Shown here in pieces: positions 28,878 through 38,380 of a stretch of 59,040 nt of DNA. The notes beneath the pieces were generated by a model that did no database searches, was not told the origin of the DNA, and was given only the letters and a program-made list of their open reading frames with translations. This DNA comes from Fodinibius sediminis (GTDB lineage Bacteria > Bacteroidota > Rhodothermia > Balneolales > Balneolaceae). The translations under genes were made by a program, and so were the position numbers. Each line of letters starts with the position of its first letter. Position 1 is the first letter of the stretch. Location: NCBI RefSeq assembly GCF_900182555.1, contig NZ_FXTH01000019.1, positions 1-59,040 on the forward strand, in the 5' to 3' direction.

Positions 28878-28946
28878 ATAGTTACTTTACTACTCATATT
28901 AGTGTATGGATAAACCATTTATGGTAACCTTGCCATTATTGGATTC

Positions 28947-29873
28947 TCATATAATTTCTACCGAAGTTTCTTTCTTTTTAGGTACAAATGAAAAAAAGGA
29001 AATAACCATCATGAACTGATTAAAAATCTCTGTAACAAATAACCTAACTCCTCCCTCCTTTCTTATCTTATAGATAGTCAAAATAAATAGTGTACCAATA
29101 GTACCATATAATAGATTCAAATTTTGAAAAAGAAAAAATAGGCATATACCTGTCAAAAAGGCCAAAACAGGGTAATATTCATAAAGCATTAATCTTAATG
29201 TTATTTTTGAACACAAGTTTTTTCTAAATAAAAGCCCCCTGTATATACCTGCTCGAAATGGTATGTTCATCAGGTTTGATTTCGCTCTATATCCCCGTGT
29301 ATCATGTGAACAACTAAATGAATTAGAAACGATCATTTCATAGCCTAACTCATAGGCCCGAATAAAAAAATCATAATCCTGCCCCTTCTTAAATCGATTA
29401 TCCATACCACCGATTTTCTCATAAGCTGCTTTTTTCATAATGAATGCCCCTCCCGAAAGATGTTTGGGATAGTCTCTTTTATAAGATTTAACAACTCTTC
29501 CGTCTCTTATAATGTTTTCTTTCATCTCAGCTCTTACAATAGAATTCTCATCTTCTAAATATTGCTGTATTTGATGCATATTAATTTTGTTTAAAACCAT
29601 GTCCCCGTCTAAAAATATCAGGGAACCAAATCGCGCATGTTGGGCCCCAATATTTCTCGCAACAGCAGCATTAAAAAAATTTGTTATCCTAATGATTTTA
29701 TCTATCCCTTCCTGCCTGGCAATTTCAATACTGTTATCATCTGAATCTGAGTCAATATATATAACTTCAAAAGATGATACTTCTTCTTTTGTTTGAATAC
29801 TTTGAACTGATCTCAAACATCTTAAAAGATGCTCAGCTTCATTTCTTCCAATAACAATAATTGATAAATCCAT
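28947..29873 (-). CDS. Glycosyltransferase family 2
   Basis: 308 aa. SIIVIGRNEAEHLLRCLRSV at the N-terminus, IYIDSDSDDNS as the first acidic nucleotide-binding motif and LIFLDGDMVL as the DXD motif define a GT-A fold GT2 enzyme. Two hydrophobic segments near the C-terminus (about 225-265) anchor it to the inner membrane. Inverting transfer from a nucleotide sugar is expected; the sugar is unknown. Separated by 69 bp from the polymerase. Confidence 0.9.
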   Translation of the reverse strand: MDLSIIVIGRNEAEHLLRCLRSVQSIQTKEEVSSFEVIYIDSDSDDNSIEIARQEGIDKIIRITNFFNAAVARNIGAQHARFGSLIFLDGDMVLNKINMHQIQQYLEDENSIVRAEMKENIIRDGRVVKSYKRDYPKHLSGGAFIMKKAAYEKIGGMDNRFKKGQDYDFFIRAYELGYEMIVSNSFSCSHDTRGYRAKSNLMNIPFRAGIYRGLLFRKNLCSKITLRLMLYEYYPVLAFLTGICLFFLFQNLNLLYGTIGTLFILTIYKIRKEGGVRLFVTEIFNQFMMVISFFSFVPKKKETSVEII

Positions 29874-30182
29874 CAGGATAATTCTTTAACGTCCAAACTC
29901 ATTTAAAAAAGGTTAATGATATAAATGCGCCATAATAAAGATTAATATTGAGAGTCACTAAAATAACCCTTTCTAGGATAACGTCTATTTATAAGGTCCA
30001 CATAGAGCTTTTTTGGGTGACCCCAAAAAAGAAATGCACCATAAGGTTTTAGAGACTGAGCTGGGATTTGGCTCTTTTGGAATACCACACAGTGACTGAG
30101 GGAAAATATTGCGAAGGGTTTAAAATTGATATTCTCATTGCAACTATCTATATACGAAGTTTTATCCCTAAATCAGTATTAA
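29874..30182. other. 309-bp AT-rich intergenic gap with a hairpin
   Basis: No open frame of note. It contains the perfect 10-bp hairpin CTTTTTTGGG / CCCAAAAAAG with loop TGAC at 30008-30031, downstream of the sulfotransferase gene on the minus strand. There is no separate T-run, so termination is uncertain. The gap divides the polysaccharide operon and may hold an internal promoter for the GT2 gene. Confidence 0.5.
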
Positions 30183-31208
30183 CTAAATGAACCGCTGATA
30201 CCGAGACGCTGGATAGATATTTTCTCCATCATACATTTCAATACCGAATACGTTCAATATTTCTGTAACAGACTCTTCTTGCTCTGTAGTAACTTCATTC
30301 TTCCATTTTTCTACCAAGTATTTTTTTTCATGCTGTTGAATAGCTTCTTTAGTATCTGATAAACTATATGCTGAAGAATTCGACGGTTTATCTATTAACC
30401 TTTTCATTGCGTCCACTTCCGGCAGATTCAAATAATCTGATAAAAAATCAATCACCTCATCGCTTTTTAATGTTAACTCTTCGTACGTAAGTAATATCAA
30501 GTTATCAAACTGCTCTAAATTTTTAAGAGTCCTAATGTTTTCCAGACACCATTGAATAACCTGAAGATCCAAATCTGATCCAGTCCTAATTTTATCTTTT
30601 ACATAAGACTCTACTTCTTTAGTAAAAACATTGTTCCGATAATACTTTGAATTAAAAAAATCCTGAAACAGTGTTTCCCTCCTGCTTACATTCCATCCGT
30701 TACGAATACGCGACAATGAGGCCGGGATAGGATGCCGTATCAAGTAAATAGTTTTAAAATCAAAATTATCCATCAACCATTGTTCTTGCCCAGGCATTCT
30801 CAGGCATTTTATCACACTACGTTCTGTAAACCAATGATGCTGCTTAGAAGTAACAGGATAATTGCTCATTCTCTCTTCTAATAAATAGTTAAAATAGTCC
30901 TTGAGGCCTTTCTTTTCCTGAGGAATAAGACTAATATACCGCCATCTTACATTTTCAATATGTTTTGAGAGATTTTTCTTCTTTCCTCTTCTATGCAGAG
31001 GTTCATCGATTGCTTTAATTTTTGGATTTAATGCAATTACGTCCATAAGCAGTGTTGATCCACTGCGGGGAGTAGAATAAATTAATATATTTGAATCGTT
31101 GGATTGCCGGTGGACATGAAGGGAATCGACTATCTTCTGAATAGTTTTTTTTAAATAAAACTTTTCCAGTGTTTCAACTAAATTTCGGTAATTGATTCTC
31201 TTAAGCAT
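30183..31208 (-). CDS. Sulfotransferase, Stf0/heparan-type
   Basis: 341 aa. ILIYSTPRSGSTLLMDVIA near residue 38-56 is the PAPS loop, and IYLIRHPIPASLSRI the 3'-phosphate motif. An EPLHRRGKK segment follows the P-loop, as in carbohydrate sulfotransferases. It is the second sulfotransferase inside the AT-rich cluster. Likely cytosolic; the acceptor is a sugar of the repeat unit by context. Flanked by 309 bp and 146 bp gaps, so it may be a separately acquired decoration gene. Confidence 0.82.
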   Translation of the reverse strand: MLKRINYRNLVETLEKFYLKKTIQKIVDSLHVHRQSNDSNILIYSTPRSGSTLLMDVIALNPKIKAIDEPLHRRGKKKNLSKHIENVRWRYISLIPQEKKGLKDYFNYLLEERMSNYPVTSKQHHWFTERSVIKCLRMPGQEQWLMDNFDFKTIYLIRHPIPASLSRIRNGWNVSRRETLFQDFFNSKYYRNNVFTKEVESYVKDKIRTGSDLDLQVIQWCLENIRTLKNLEQFDNLILLTYEELTLKSDEVIDFLSDYLNLPEVDAMKRLIDKPSNSSAYSLSDTKEAIQQHEKKYLVEKWKNEVTTEQEESVTEILNVFGIEMYDGENIYPASRYQRFI

Positions 31209-31354
31209 TACAGGATACGATTGTCTTCATAATTGGTATAAAAGTCATGACGTTTAAAACAATAAAAGATCAGATAAATATTATGTGCATCTTCCATTGC
31301 ATAAAAGAGGTTAAGCTTTAAGAATGCATATAAAACACTCCCAAGTGAAAAGGA

Positions 31355-32353
31355 TTACTTTCTAACATTTATCCATACATACTTAAGCAAAAATTTTAAC
31401 AAATTTATGTAAAAAGAACCCTCCAAAGCAATGGTCGGAGTTTCTCTAAGGGTTTTCAGATACTGCTTTAAATTTACGAGCGACCTATTATAGTTTATCG
31501 CACTTGTCCTATGTATACGACTATATTTTATTAAGTATTTCAAGCTCTCAGCCTCTTTAGTATATCCGTTCGCTAAAGCCCATTCATATGCCGAGTTCAG
31601 CATTTTTTTATAATTTGTAATTGAATCTTCGACTGGCCGCGTCTTGGTTATTCGATTGTCAGAATGAACCCCTCTCATAGCCACTGGCTTATTAACCTGC
31701 CCTGGATATAAATTACAGGCCATTGCCAGTTTCATAAATAACTCTGTATCTTGATGTAATCTTAACGAAGGATTAAACACACCAACCTTTTTTAAGGATT
31801 CTTTTTTAATGGTCAGGCCATCTAAAGACGTATATCCCTTTGATCCAATTGGTGATTGTTCCCAAAATAACTCATCAGGATCAATACCATCTTCAATTGT
31901 TGTGATTAACCTTTTATTTTTTTTATTAATCCAGATCTTTTTTTCCGAGGAACTCTCAAAATGAACACCGATGGCTTCATACACGCCATCAGCATCGGCA
32001 GTGGACTGCAACACCTTCTTAGCCTCTTTAAACCTATTCTCAAGATAGAAGTCGTCGGCGTCAAGAAAAGCTATATAATCAAAACAAGCTTTTTGGATTC
32101 CAAGATTGCGTGTCGCCCCAGCCCCTTTATTTATATGGCCATTATGGATATAAAGTTGTACTCTTTCATAATTTTCATTAAGTGACTGACACACTTCGTA
32201 TGAATCGTCCTCAGAACCATCCTCAACAAGAATAACTTCCGCTGTTTCAGCTTGGGATAAGGCGCTTTCTACGGCTCTTTCTATAAATTTCTCAGCATTA
32301 AAGACTGGGATAACTATAGATACCTTGAATTCAAAGCTGGAAATAGCACACAT
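31355..32353 (-). CDS. Glycosyltransferase family 2
   Basis: 332 aa. VSIVIPVFNAEKFIERAVESAL, ILVEDGSEDDS and IAFLDADDFY (DXD) are the canonical GT2 motifs within the first 105 residues. LRLHQDTELFMKLA near 220 is the usual ED-containing acceptor motif. No strong membrane segment. Probably an inverting transferase adding one sugar to the lipid-linked unit. Confidence 0.92.
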   Translation of the reverse strand: MCAISSFEFKVSIVIPVFNAEKFIERAVESALSQAETAEVILVEDGSEDDSYEVCQSLNENYERVQLYIHNGHINKGAGATRNLGIQKACFDYIAFLDADDFYLENRFKEAKKVLQSTADADGVYEAIGVHFESSSEKKIWINKKNKRLITTIEDGIDPDELFWEQSPIGSKGYTSLDGLTIKKESLKKVGVFNPSLRLHQDTELFMKLAMACNLYPGQVNKPVAMRGVHSDNRITKTRPVEDSITNYKKMLNSAYEWALANGYTKEAESLKYLIKYSRIHRTSAINYNRSLVNLKQYLKTLRETPTIALEGSFYINLLKFLLKYVWINVRK

Positions 32354-32539
32354 TATAATTCTTTAATATGTAATACATTACTATTGAGTGCCTAACTCTT
32401 AAAATAGCTTTATATTCTATATAAAAATGACTAATTAAAATATATAAATTTAACAATAAAGAGATATAATTTATTTTGTGAATATTTTATAAACTATTAC
32501 CAAACACTCTATTAATAAATATGTAATAGCGAAAAAAAA

Positions 32540-33811
32540 TTAATTAATATTGAATTTTTTTCCTTCAAAAATTTTTTTGATCAATTTGCCAGATTTACCA
32601 TCATGCTTTGTACCTATAGTCGAGTTATAATATTTACATCGTTCTCTGATATTAGTTGGTCGCTTAATTTTCAATTGATCTAAAAATTTTATTAACGGAT
32701 CATGATTTTCAAATACATCAGTAACTAATTCATTTTCTATATAACCATAGTAATCCGTTATTTCATCAGAGAATCTATAGTATATAGGATATACATTCAT
32801 TAAAGCTGCTTCAAGATGGATGCTTGATTCGGACGATATAATAGCATCCACCATACCTAAGAATTCAAATGAATTAACTTCTCCTGCATCAGAGAACCTA
32901 ATATTATTTTCATCACATATTTTTTTAAAGAAATTAATCCGATCATCCCTAGGATGAGGCCTTAAAGTAATTTCAATATTGTTTGTTTCTTTTATAATTG
33001 AATTAAGAAACTTCTTTATCCTCTCTATATCATCTAAAAGGTTAAATGCGACACCCAATGATTTTAACTGAATATTATTATTTATTTGCCCAGAGTATCT
33101 ATCAAATTTGGGCATTCCTATTAAATGTACTTCAGAATCTATTCCTTTTTTAGAATATTTATCGTACGCATCTCTTCCTTCTAGAAAAGACAAATCAAAA
33201 TCTAATTTTGGAAAATTTTTTGTTACTGAAGCATGTTGAATATAACAAATAGGGATCCCAATATATTTACAAACTTCTTTTAATAACCGGAAATGAAAAT
33301 GATGATCATTAGCTACAATAATAGATTTTGGCTTTATATATGAAAAATATATTGAATACCAGATAAACAGTCCATATACCGTAAAATTAGAACGTATAAA
33401 ACATGCAATACTTGTTTTTTCCTCTACCTTAGATTTCTTAACGTATTTATTTAGTAGGAATGGGAAAAAAAACCACGATAATACATACCCAAGAGCAGTA
33501 TGCAAGTGTAAATTTTTATTATCCTTAATACTACAGAATTCGGCATTATTTATATTACTAACAATTGGATAAATAGCATTATATTGATTTTTTGTACCGT
33601 AAAAACATATATGCTTTCCTTTTGATGAATTACTAATAAATATAGCTTTACTATCTAACCATATTCTATAAAAAGTTTCTTTAATTAAAAATAGAATTAC
33701 TGGAATAATATCAGCATCAATATGCTTATATCCTAAGAAATTATTTTTTGCATAATTTAATTCATCTAAATTAAGATGAATTGCTTTTTTTATGATGCCA
33801 ATAAAGTTCAT
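32540..33811 (-). CDS. Putative GT-B glycosyltransferase of a polysaccharide locus
   Basis: 423 aa and among the most AT-rich genes here. Recognisable features are SIIVANDHHFHFRLLKEVCKYIGIPICYIQHASVTK (about 180-215), which resembles the donor-domain entry of CDP-glycerol glycerophosphotransferase and polysialyltransferase-like proteins. Later come LRPHPRDD and ISSESSIHLEAALMNVYPIYY, a GT-B nucleotide-binding pattern. I do not recognise the exact family. A role as glycosyl- or polyol-phosphate transferase is inferred from these motifs and from the neighbours. Confidence 0.6.
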   Translation of the reverse strand: MNFIGIIKKAIHLNLDELNYAKNNFLGYKHIDADIIPVILFLIKETFYRIWLDSKAIFISNSSKGKHICFYGTKNQYNAIYPIVSNINNAEFCSIKDNKNLHLHTALGYVLSWFFFPFLLNKYVKKSKVEEKTSIACFIRSNFTVYGLFIWYSIYFSYIKPKSIIVANDHHFHFRLLKEVCKYIGIPICYIQHASVTKNFPKLDFDLSFLEGRDAYDKYSKKGIDSEVHLIGMPKFDRYSGQINNNIQLKSLGVAFNLLDDIERIKKFLNSIIKETNNIEITLRPHPRDDRINFFKKICDENNIRFSDAGEVNSFEFLGMVDAIISSESSIHLEAALMNVYPIYYRFSDEITDYYGYIENELVTDVFENHDPLIKFLDQLKIKRPTNIRERCKYYNSTIGTKHDGKSGKLIKKIFEGKKFNIN

Positions 33812-34257
33812 ATCAATAGTTATTGATCATTTCAAACTCCATACATACCTATATTTGCATAATAATATTTTCTTTAAAATTAGTAGTCCTGAGAGGTATA
33901 TTGAATAATAGAAAATTATTCAGCATATTCTTTCCGAAATTATACGTTTCCATGCCTTTTAGAATTTATCTTAATAGCTTCTTCTGACACTTCAATAAAT
34001 TGAATTGGGATCAAACTCTCTGGAATCGTATGATACATGATCACTACCTAATATGAATGGAGCATTATTATTTTAGATTTTAAAATCATTTGAAATAAGC
34101 TCATCATACAATATTACAATTTTTCTGCTCCTAACATATAATTTATATCTTTTCTGTAACGGTATATTCAAATTCATGATATTGCTTATGATAAAGATAT
34201 TTATTCATTTAATTACCAAGAGCAATATAGAATTTTAATCCTAGTATATTTGATTGA
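33812..34257. other. 446-bp gap between pseI and the GT-B gene
   Basis: Very AT-rich. Nothing is recognised apart from the possible gene remnant described at 33940-34080. Contains many short A/T inverted repeats (for instance AATAATTTTC-type pairs near 33906) that composition alone can explain. Confidence 0.5.
33940..34080 (-). pseudogene. Possible decayed gene fragment with a frameshift
   Basis: On the minus strand one frame reads APFILGSDHVSYDSREFDPN then stops, and a second frame picks up FIEVSEEAIKINSKRHGNV and stops at 33940. The two segments abut and have protein-like composition, unlike the surrounding A/T sequence. This suggests the 3' end of a gene broken by one frameshift. I cannot identify the family. 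Chance is possible at this length. Confidence 0.35.
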
Positions 34258-35292
34258 TCATGCTATGATTTTTTTACTCAAAGGCGTACCCCTTTTAATA
34301 TCTTTAATAACTTTTTTTCCTAAAATATTATTAAATTTTTTAGGGTGCATTCCATATCCTGGACGTATAGATCTGACATTCTCCTTTGTTAATTTATCCC
34401 CTTTCTTTATGTCTTTGACTACAAAAAGTGAACGTGCAAATCTTTTATTAGGTTTTACTTTCATATCTAATTCATAGGTTACTTCTCCTATTGCCTTTTC
34501 AGCACTTCTTACAGAATCAACCATTTGCTTAAATTCCTCCGGATTTAAAGAAAAATCAGCATCCGGTCCACCTATTGATTTATCAAGAATAAAATGTTTC
34601 TCAATCACTTTTGCACCTAAACTCTTAGCAACAATTGGGACAGTAGTACCAAGCGTATGATCAGATAGTCCAATTTCCACTTCAAACCGCTCTTTCATAT
34701 CTACCATTGTCTTAAGGTTTGCTAACTCTATAGGCGCCGGATATGAAGATGTACATTTTAGTAGGATAATTTGATCGTTGCCAGCTTCACGGCATGTCCG
34801 TACTGCCAGTTCAATATCTTCTTTTTCGGCAATACCCGTACTCATGATTATAGGCTTACCTTTTGATGCGGCGTATTCAATAAGAGGAATGTCCTGAATC
34901 TCGAAAGAGGCAATTTTGTATGCCGGAGCTTCTAAATCCTCTAATAAATCAACAGCACTATGGTCAAAGGGAGATGAAAAACAAACCAAACCCTCCTCTC
35001 GTGCTACCTCAAACAGTTCTTTGTGCCACTCCCACGGTGTATAAGCATCCTCATACAGCTCATACAGGGTTTTTCCATCCCAAATACTGCCATTATCGAT
35101 TTTAAAATATTTATTATCACAATCGATAGTAATGGTATCAGGACGATATGTTTGCAATTTTATGGCATTTGCACCAGCTTGTTTTGCAGCCTTAATAGAA
35201 TTTATTGCAACAGATTTATCTCCCCCATGATTAGCAGACAGTTCAGCAATGATAAACACTTTTTTATCAATATTAAAATTCTCTATCTCCAT
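34258..35292 (-). CDS. pseI: Pseudaminic acid synthase
   Basis: 344 aa. An N-terminal NeuB-type TIM barrel (IIAELSANHGGDKSVA, KLQTYRPDTITIDC, CFSSPFDHSAVD, EIGLSDHTLG, EKHFILDKSIGGPDADFSL) is followed by a C-terminal SAF/antifreeze-like domain from about residue 285. LQTYRPDTIT rather than the sialic-acid-type motif points to PseI. It condenses phosphoenolpyruvate with the 6-deoxy-2,4-diacetamido-hexose released by PseG. It overlaps pseH by 10 bp and completes the pathway for a pseudaminic-type nonulosonic acid. Confidence 0.93.
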   Translation of the reverse strand: MEIENFNIDKKVFIIAELSANHGGDKSVAINSIKAAKQAGANAIKLQTYRPDTITIDCDNKYFKIDNGSIWDGKTLYELYEDAYTPWEWHKELFEVAREEGLVCFSSPFDHSAVDLLEDLEAPAYKIASFEIQDIPLIEYAASKGKPIIMSTGIAEKEDIELAVRTCREAGNDQIILLKCTSSYPAPIELANLKTMVDMKERFEVEIGLSDHTLGTTVPIVAKSLGAKVIEKHFILDKSIGGPDADFSLNPEEFKQMVDSVRSAEKAIGEVTYELDMKVKPNKRFARSLFVVKDIKKGDKLTKENVRSIRPGYGMHPKKFNNILGKKVIKDIKRGTPLSKKIIA

Positions 35293-35741
35293 ATATACAG
35301 GTAACTTTCACTTCCTTTAATAACTAATTCTTTCTCACGCTTATATCCCGCACGTTCAAAAACTTTTATTGATGCTACATTATCCTTCTTTATGTATGCA
35401 TAAACCGGATTTTCATCATATTCTCTCAAATAATGATATGAATTTCTTAACATTCCTTCTGCATATCCATTTCCTCTATGATTTGGGGCTATATTAATAC
35501 TTACTATCCAATGGCCATTTTTAAAATCAAATCTAATAATACCAATCTTGGTATTATTTTCAATGAAAATTAAAAAATGACACTTCTCATCTTCTAATTT
35601 TCTCTTAAACCAACTTCTATGTTCCTCAAAAGATATTTCACTATTTGAATACGACTGTTCTCTTGTTACTGGATCATTTGCCCACTCATATATTGATTGG
35701 ATATCTTCTTTTTTAACTTCCCTTAAGTACATAAAAAGCAA
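35283..35741 (-). CDS. pseH: UDP-4-amino-4,6-dideoxy-N-acetyl-beta-L-altrosamine N-acetyltransferase
   Basis: 152 aa GNAT fold. LREVKKEDIQSIYEWANDP at the start, INIAPNHRGNGYAEGML (acetyl-CoA pyrophosphate loop) near 80-97, and KVFERAGYKREK at the C-terminus. The location between pseG and pseI identifies it as PseH, which N-acetylates the C4 amine made by PseC. Gap of 10 bp to pseG and overlap of 10 bp with pseI. Confidence 0.87.
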   Translation of the reverse strand: MLFMYLREVKKEDIQSIYEWANDPVTREQSYSNSEISFEEHRSWFKRKLEDEKCHFLIFIENNTKIGIIRFDFKNGHWIVSINIAPNHRGNGYAEGMLRNSYHYLREYDENPVYAYIKKDNVASIKVFERAGYKREKELVIKGSESYLYIWR

Positions 35742-35751
35742 GTCTATTTAC

Positions 35752-36753
35752 TTATAACTGTTGAAAAAGTTTTAAGATCCTTTGTGGCGACTTTCCATCA
35801 ATCAAGTCCTCTTGTATTGATACCATATCCGAAGATTTATCTACCGTCAATTTTAAAATTCCTTCTCTAATATGTTTGGTAGATAAATTTCCAACTCCCA
35901 ATACAGCTCCTGTTTCCATAAACCCTTTGTAAATATTTCTCTGATTATCGATAAAATAGCCTGTTATTACAGGAAGCCGAGCAGCCAAAACCTCATATAA
36001 AATTGTGCTTGAAGGAACAATAGCAAAATCTGAATCTTTCATTAATTTAGTCATAAGACTGTCGTCAACGTCATGATAATGCGAAACAGTCAATCTATTG
36101 GTTAGGTTTTCCAAATAATTCGATTCTGTTTTTTTATAACCTGCTCCAGTTATTACAATTGCATCTGTAATATTTTCAAATTCTTCTAATACCTGAACGC
36201 ACTTTGCTGTTAAATTATTGGGATCAGATCCTCCGAAACAAATAAATGCTGTTTCTAACTTATCAACTGTATTAATTCTTGAGGTTAAAGCAATAAATTC
36301 AGGCCTCAGCAGCGCATAATCTGGTCCCAAACATACCTTAGTATAGTCCTCAATAGAATAATCCTCTTTACTCATTCCGGGAGCATGATTGATCACTACA
36401 TCAGACATAAAATGATGGCTATGAATATCATCAATAGATACAACTGGAACACCCGTTTTTTTTAGCTTCTTTTGGTATTGTGTATTAAAGTGATATCCAT
36501 CCAATACCACTATTACTTCCTCTAAGCTTGAATTAACTTCGTTATAAAAAGATTTTTCTTCTGAAATAGATTGAAAAACATAATCATATTGCTCACTTAG
36601 ATTCTTCTTTACTTTATTCGAAATTTTTCGAGACACAAATACAATATTAAATATTGGCTCAATCATTTGGGCAAGAGCTAATGAACGATAGATATGCCCC
36701 AGACCAATTTCTGAATCTCCATCAGCACGAAAGTAAATAGTTCTTTTTTCCAA
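35752..36753 (-). CDS. pseG: UDP-2,4-diacetamido-2,4,6-trideoxy-beta-L-altropyranose hydrolase
   Basis: 333 aa from a TTG at 36753, one base after the stop of the preceding gene (TAGGTTG). An ATG at 36843 exists but would add 30 non-family residues and a 90-bp overlap. YFRADGDSEIGLGHIYRSLALA is the PseG/SpsG N-terminal motif with the catalytic His. CFGGSDPNNLT and AIVPSSTILYEVLAARLPVI are the GT-B-like UDP-binding parts. It removes UDP from the diacetamido sugar before condensation by PseI. The start is moderately sure. Confidence 0.88.
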   Translation of the reverse strand: MEKRTIYFRADGDSEIGLGHIYRSLALAQMIEPIFNIVFVSRKISNKVKKNLSEQYDYVFQSISEEKSFYNEVNSSLEEVIVVLDGYHFNTQYQKKLKKTGVPVVSIDDIHSHHFMSDVVINHAPGMSKEDYSIEDYTKVCLGPDYALLRPEFIALTSRINTVDKLETAFICFGGSDPNNLTAKCVQVLEEFENITDAIVITGAGYKKTESNYLENLTNRLTVSHYHDVDDSLMTKLMKDSDFAIVPSSTILYEVLAARLPVITGYFIDNQRNIYKGFMETGAVLGVGNLSTKHIREGILKLTVDKSSDMVSIQEDLIDGKSPQRILKLFQQL

Positions 36754-36754
36754 C

Positions 36755-38353
36755 CTAAAAACTCGTATTACTATTCTTTTTAAGATTTTTCTCTTCTTTA
36801 TTAAGATAAGGTATAAGAGACTGGATACCTCTATACATTTCATTTACATGTTTTTCATAGTGAATATCTATACTTCTCTTGGTAGAAGGATTTAAATATC
36901 CTTTAACAAAAAATTTCTGGATATTTAATAAGGCTTTACTTACTTCCTGAAATTCTACCTTATAACCTCTCTTAATTGATTTTATAGCATTTTTACAATC
37001 TTTTTGGCTTTGTATACAAAATGTGCCAGGTAAATCCCGATACCAAGCGTAACCAAATACCATAACGGGCTTTCCCTTAATCAAAGCCTCCAAACCTGCA
37101 CTACCTGTTAAGGTAGAAACTGCTTTAGAAGCTGAAATTAAATTCATTGAATCAATATTTTCATTAACTAACTTAACGTTCTTCAACTTTTTTATGTCTG
37201 TATAAAAATCAGATGTCCTTCCTAAATATCCTTGCATGTGAGATACAAATTGCGAAGGGTGTTCTTTAATAACTAAGTGCCAATCCTCGGGCAGATAATA
37301 AGACAACAAATTAATTGCTAATTGTTGGTCAGCAAAGTAATTCCCCTCGGGATTTGTAGTCCTTTCAGGTTGATAATGCAATGGAAAATATATGAAAGAA
37401 GAATTTTCATAATTAAACTCATCACACATCTCATGATAAAGAGACTTTAACTTTTTATTCTTTTCATATTTCTTTTTTCTTAAACTTCGTTTCTCCTTCT
37501 TAGTAATGTAGGAATTCTCAAGTGATGACTTATCACTTTTTATGTAACTTCTCACCTTACCATTTGAGAAAAAATTATTTTTAAGAACCTTTTTTATTTT
37601 TTGATATCCATTTCTGGTGAATACTTTATACCAACTTTTTAAAATCTTATAAATAAATTTATTTTTCTCTCTTAGTTTAGCTTCCTTCTTTCGTTGTTCT
37701 TGCATGTACCAAGGCTCATCATATTTCTTTTGTTGTTGCCTATAATTCTCAATATATGCATGTATAATATTAGAAATTTCATTATCAATATCTCTAACAG
37801 AGCTACCCTTAGTTATTTTATACTTAGGTTTATCTTCAATGTTTAGTTTAAGATATATTAATCCCGGTAGAGTAATAGGGGCAAACATTATCGTATCAAT
37901 ATTATAATATTTGCATACAGCATAACATATATAATGCGCGACTATATGTGGAGATTCAGTAAAAATACAAATATCAATATCTTCCTTACCCAAAACTCCC
38001 AACCAATAACTTAACTGACTATAATAAAATCTTTTGCGTTGGTGATAAGTGAATGCTTTATATGGGTCTTGCCTATCCATCATTTTTAAAGCATTTTTTT
38101 CATAGGACAAAAAGTCCTCAATGATATCTCTATCCAGTGGAAAAGTTAACCCCTTATACTTTTTATGATATCTATCTTTGTTGGCGTCATAGATATCATG
38201 ATGAACAATTTCAGGAAATTCTTCTTTAACATTTTCCTCAATTTGATGAGTGGTTAGCCAATATATCGGCTCCCAATTTAGTTCATCTCTTAGTTTTATA
38301 GCTAAATCTATCCATTGCTGTAAACCAGAAACAGCATATAAAATTTTTTTCAT
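36755..38353 (-). CDS. Capsule polysaccharide synthesis-type protein (KpsS/LipB-like)
   Basis: 532 aa. The N-terminal part (KILYAVSGLQQWIDLAIKL, IDICIFTESPHIVAHYICYAV) resembles a GT-B donor-side domain. A highly charged Lys-rich region spans about 215-310. The C-terminal part has IYFPLHYQPERTTNPEGN, VIKEHPSQFV and STLTGSAGLEALIKGKPVMVFG, typical of the capsule synthesis (PF05159-like) fold. Proteins of this type accompany nonulosonate pathways and may transfer the CMP-activated sugar. The substrate here is inferred from the adjacent Pse genes. Ends 1 bp before the pseG start. Confidence 0.68.
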   Translation of the reverse strand: MKKILYAVSGLQQWIDLAIKLRDELNWEPIYWLTTHQIEENVKEEFPEIVHHDIYDANKDRYHKKYKGLTFPLDRDIIEDFLSYEKNALKMMDRQDPYKAFTYHQRKRFYYSQLSYWLGVLGKEDIDICIFTESPHIVAHYICYAVCKYYNIDTIMFAPITLPGLIYLKLNIEDKPKYKITKGSSVRDIDNEISNIIHAYIENYRQQQKKYDEPWYMQEQRKKEAKLREKNKFIYKILKSWYKVFTRNGYQKIKKVLKNNFFSNGKVRSYIKSDKSSLENSYITKKEKRSLRKKKYEKNKKLKSLYHEMCDEFNYENSSFIYFPLHYQPERTTNPEGNYFADQQLAINLLSYYLPEDWHLVIKEHPSQFVSHMQGYLGRTSDFYTDIKKLKNVKLVNENIDSMNLISASKAVSTLTGSAGLEALIKGKPVMVFGYAWYRDLPGTFCIQSQKDCKNAIKSIKRGYKVEFQEVSKALLNIQKFFVKGYLNPSTKRSIDIHYEKHVNEMYRGIQSLIPYLNKEEKNLKKNSNTSF

Positions 38354-38380
38354 TGTAAAGAATAAATTTTTGGGTAAGGC

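Noticed and set aside
30008-30031. Intrinsic terminator between the sulfotransferase and GT2 genes.
   Set aside because: The stem is strong, but its T-run is inside the stem and no U-tract follows on either strand; listed only as a hairpin.
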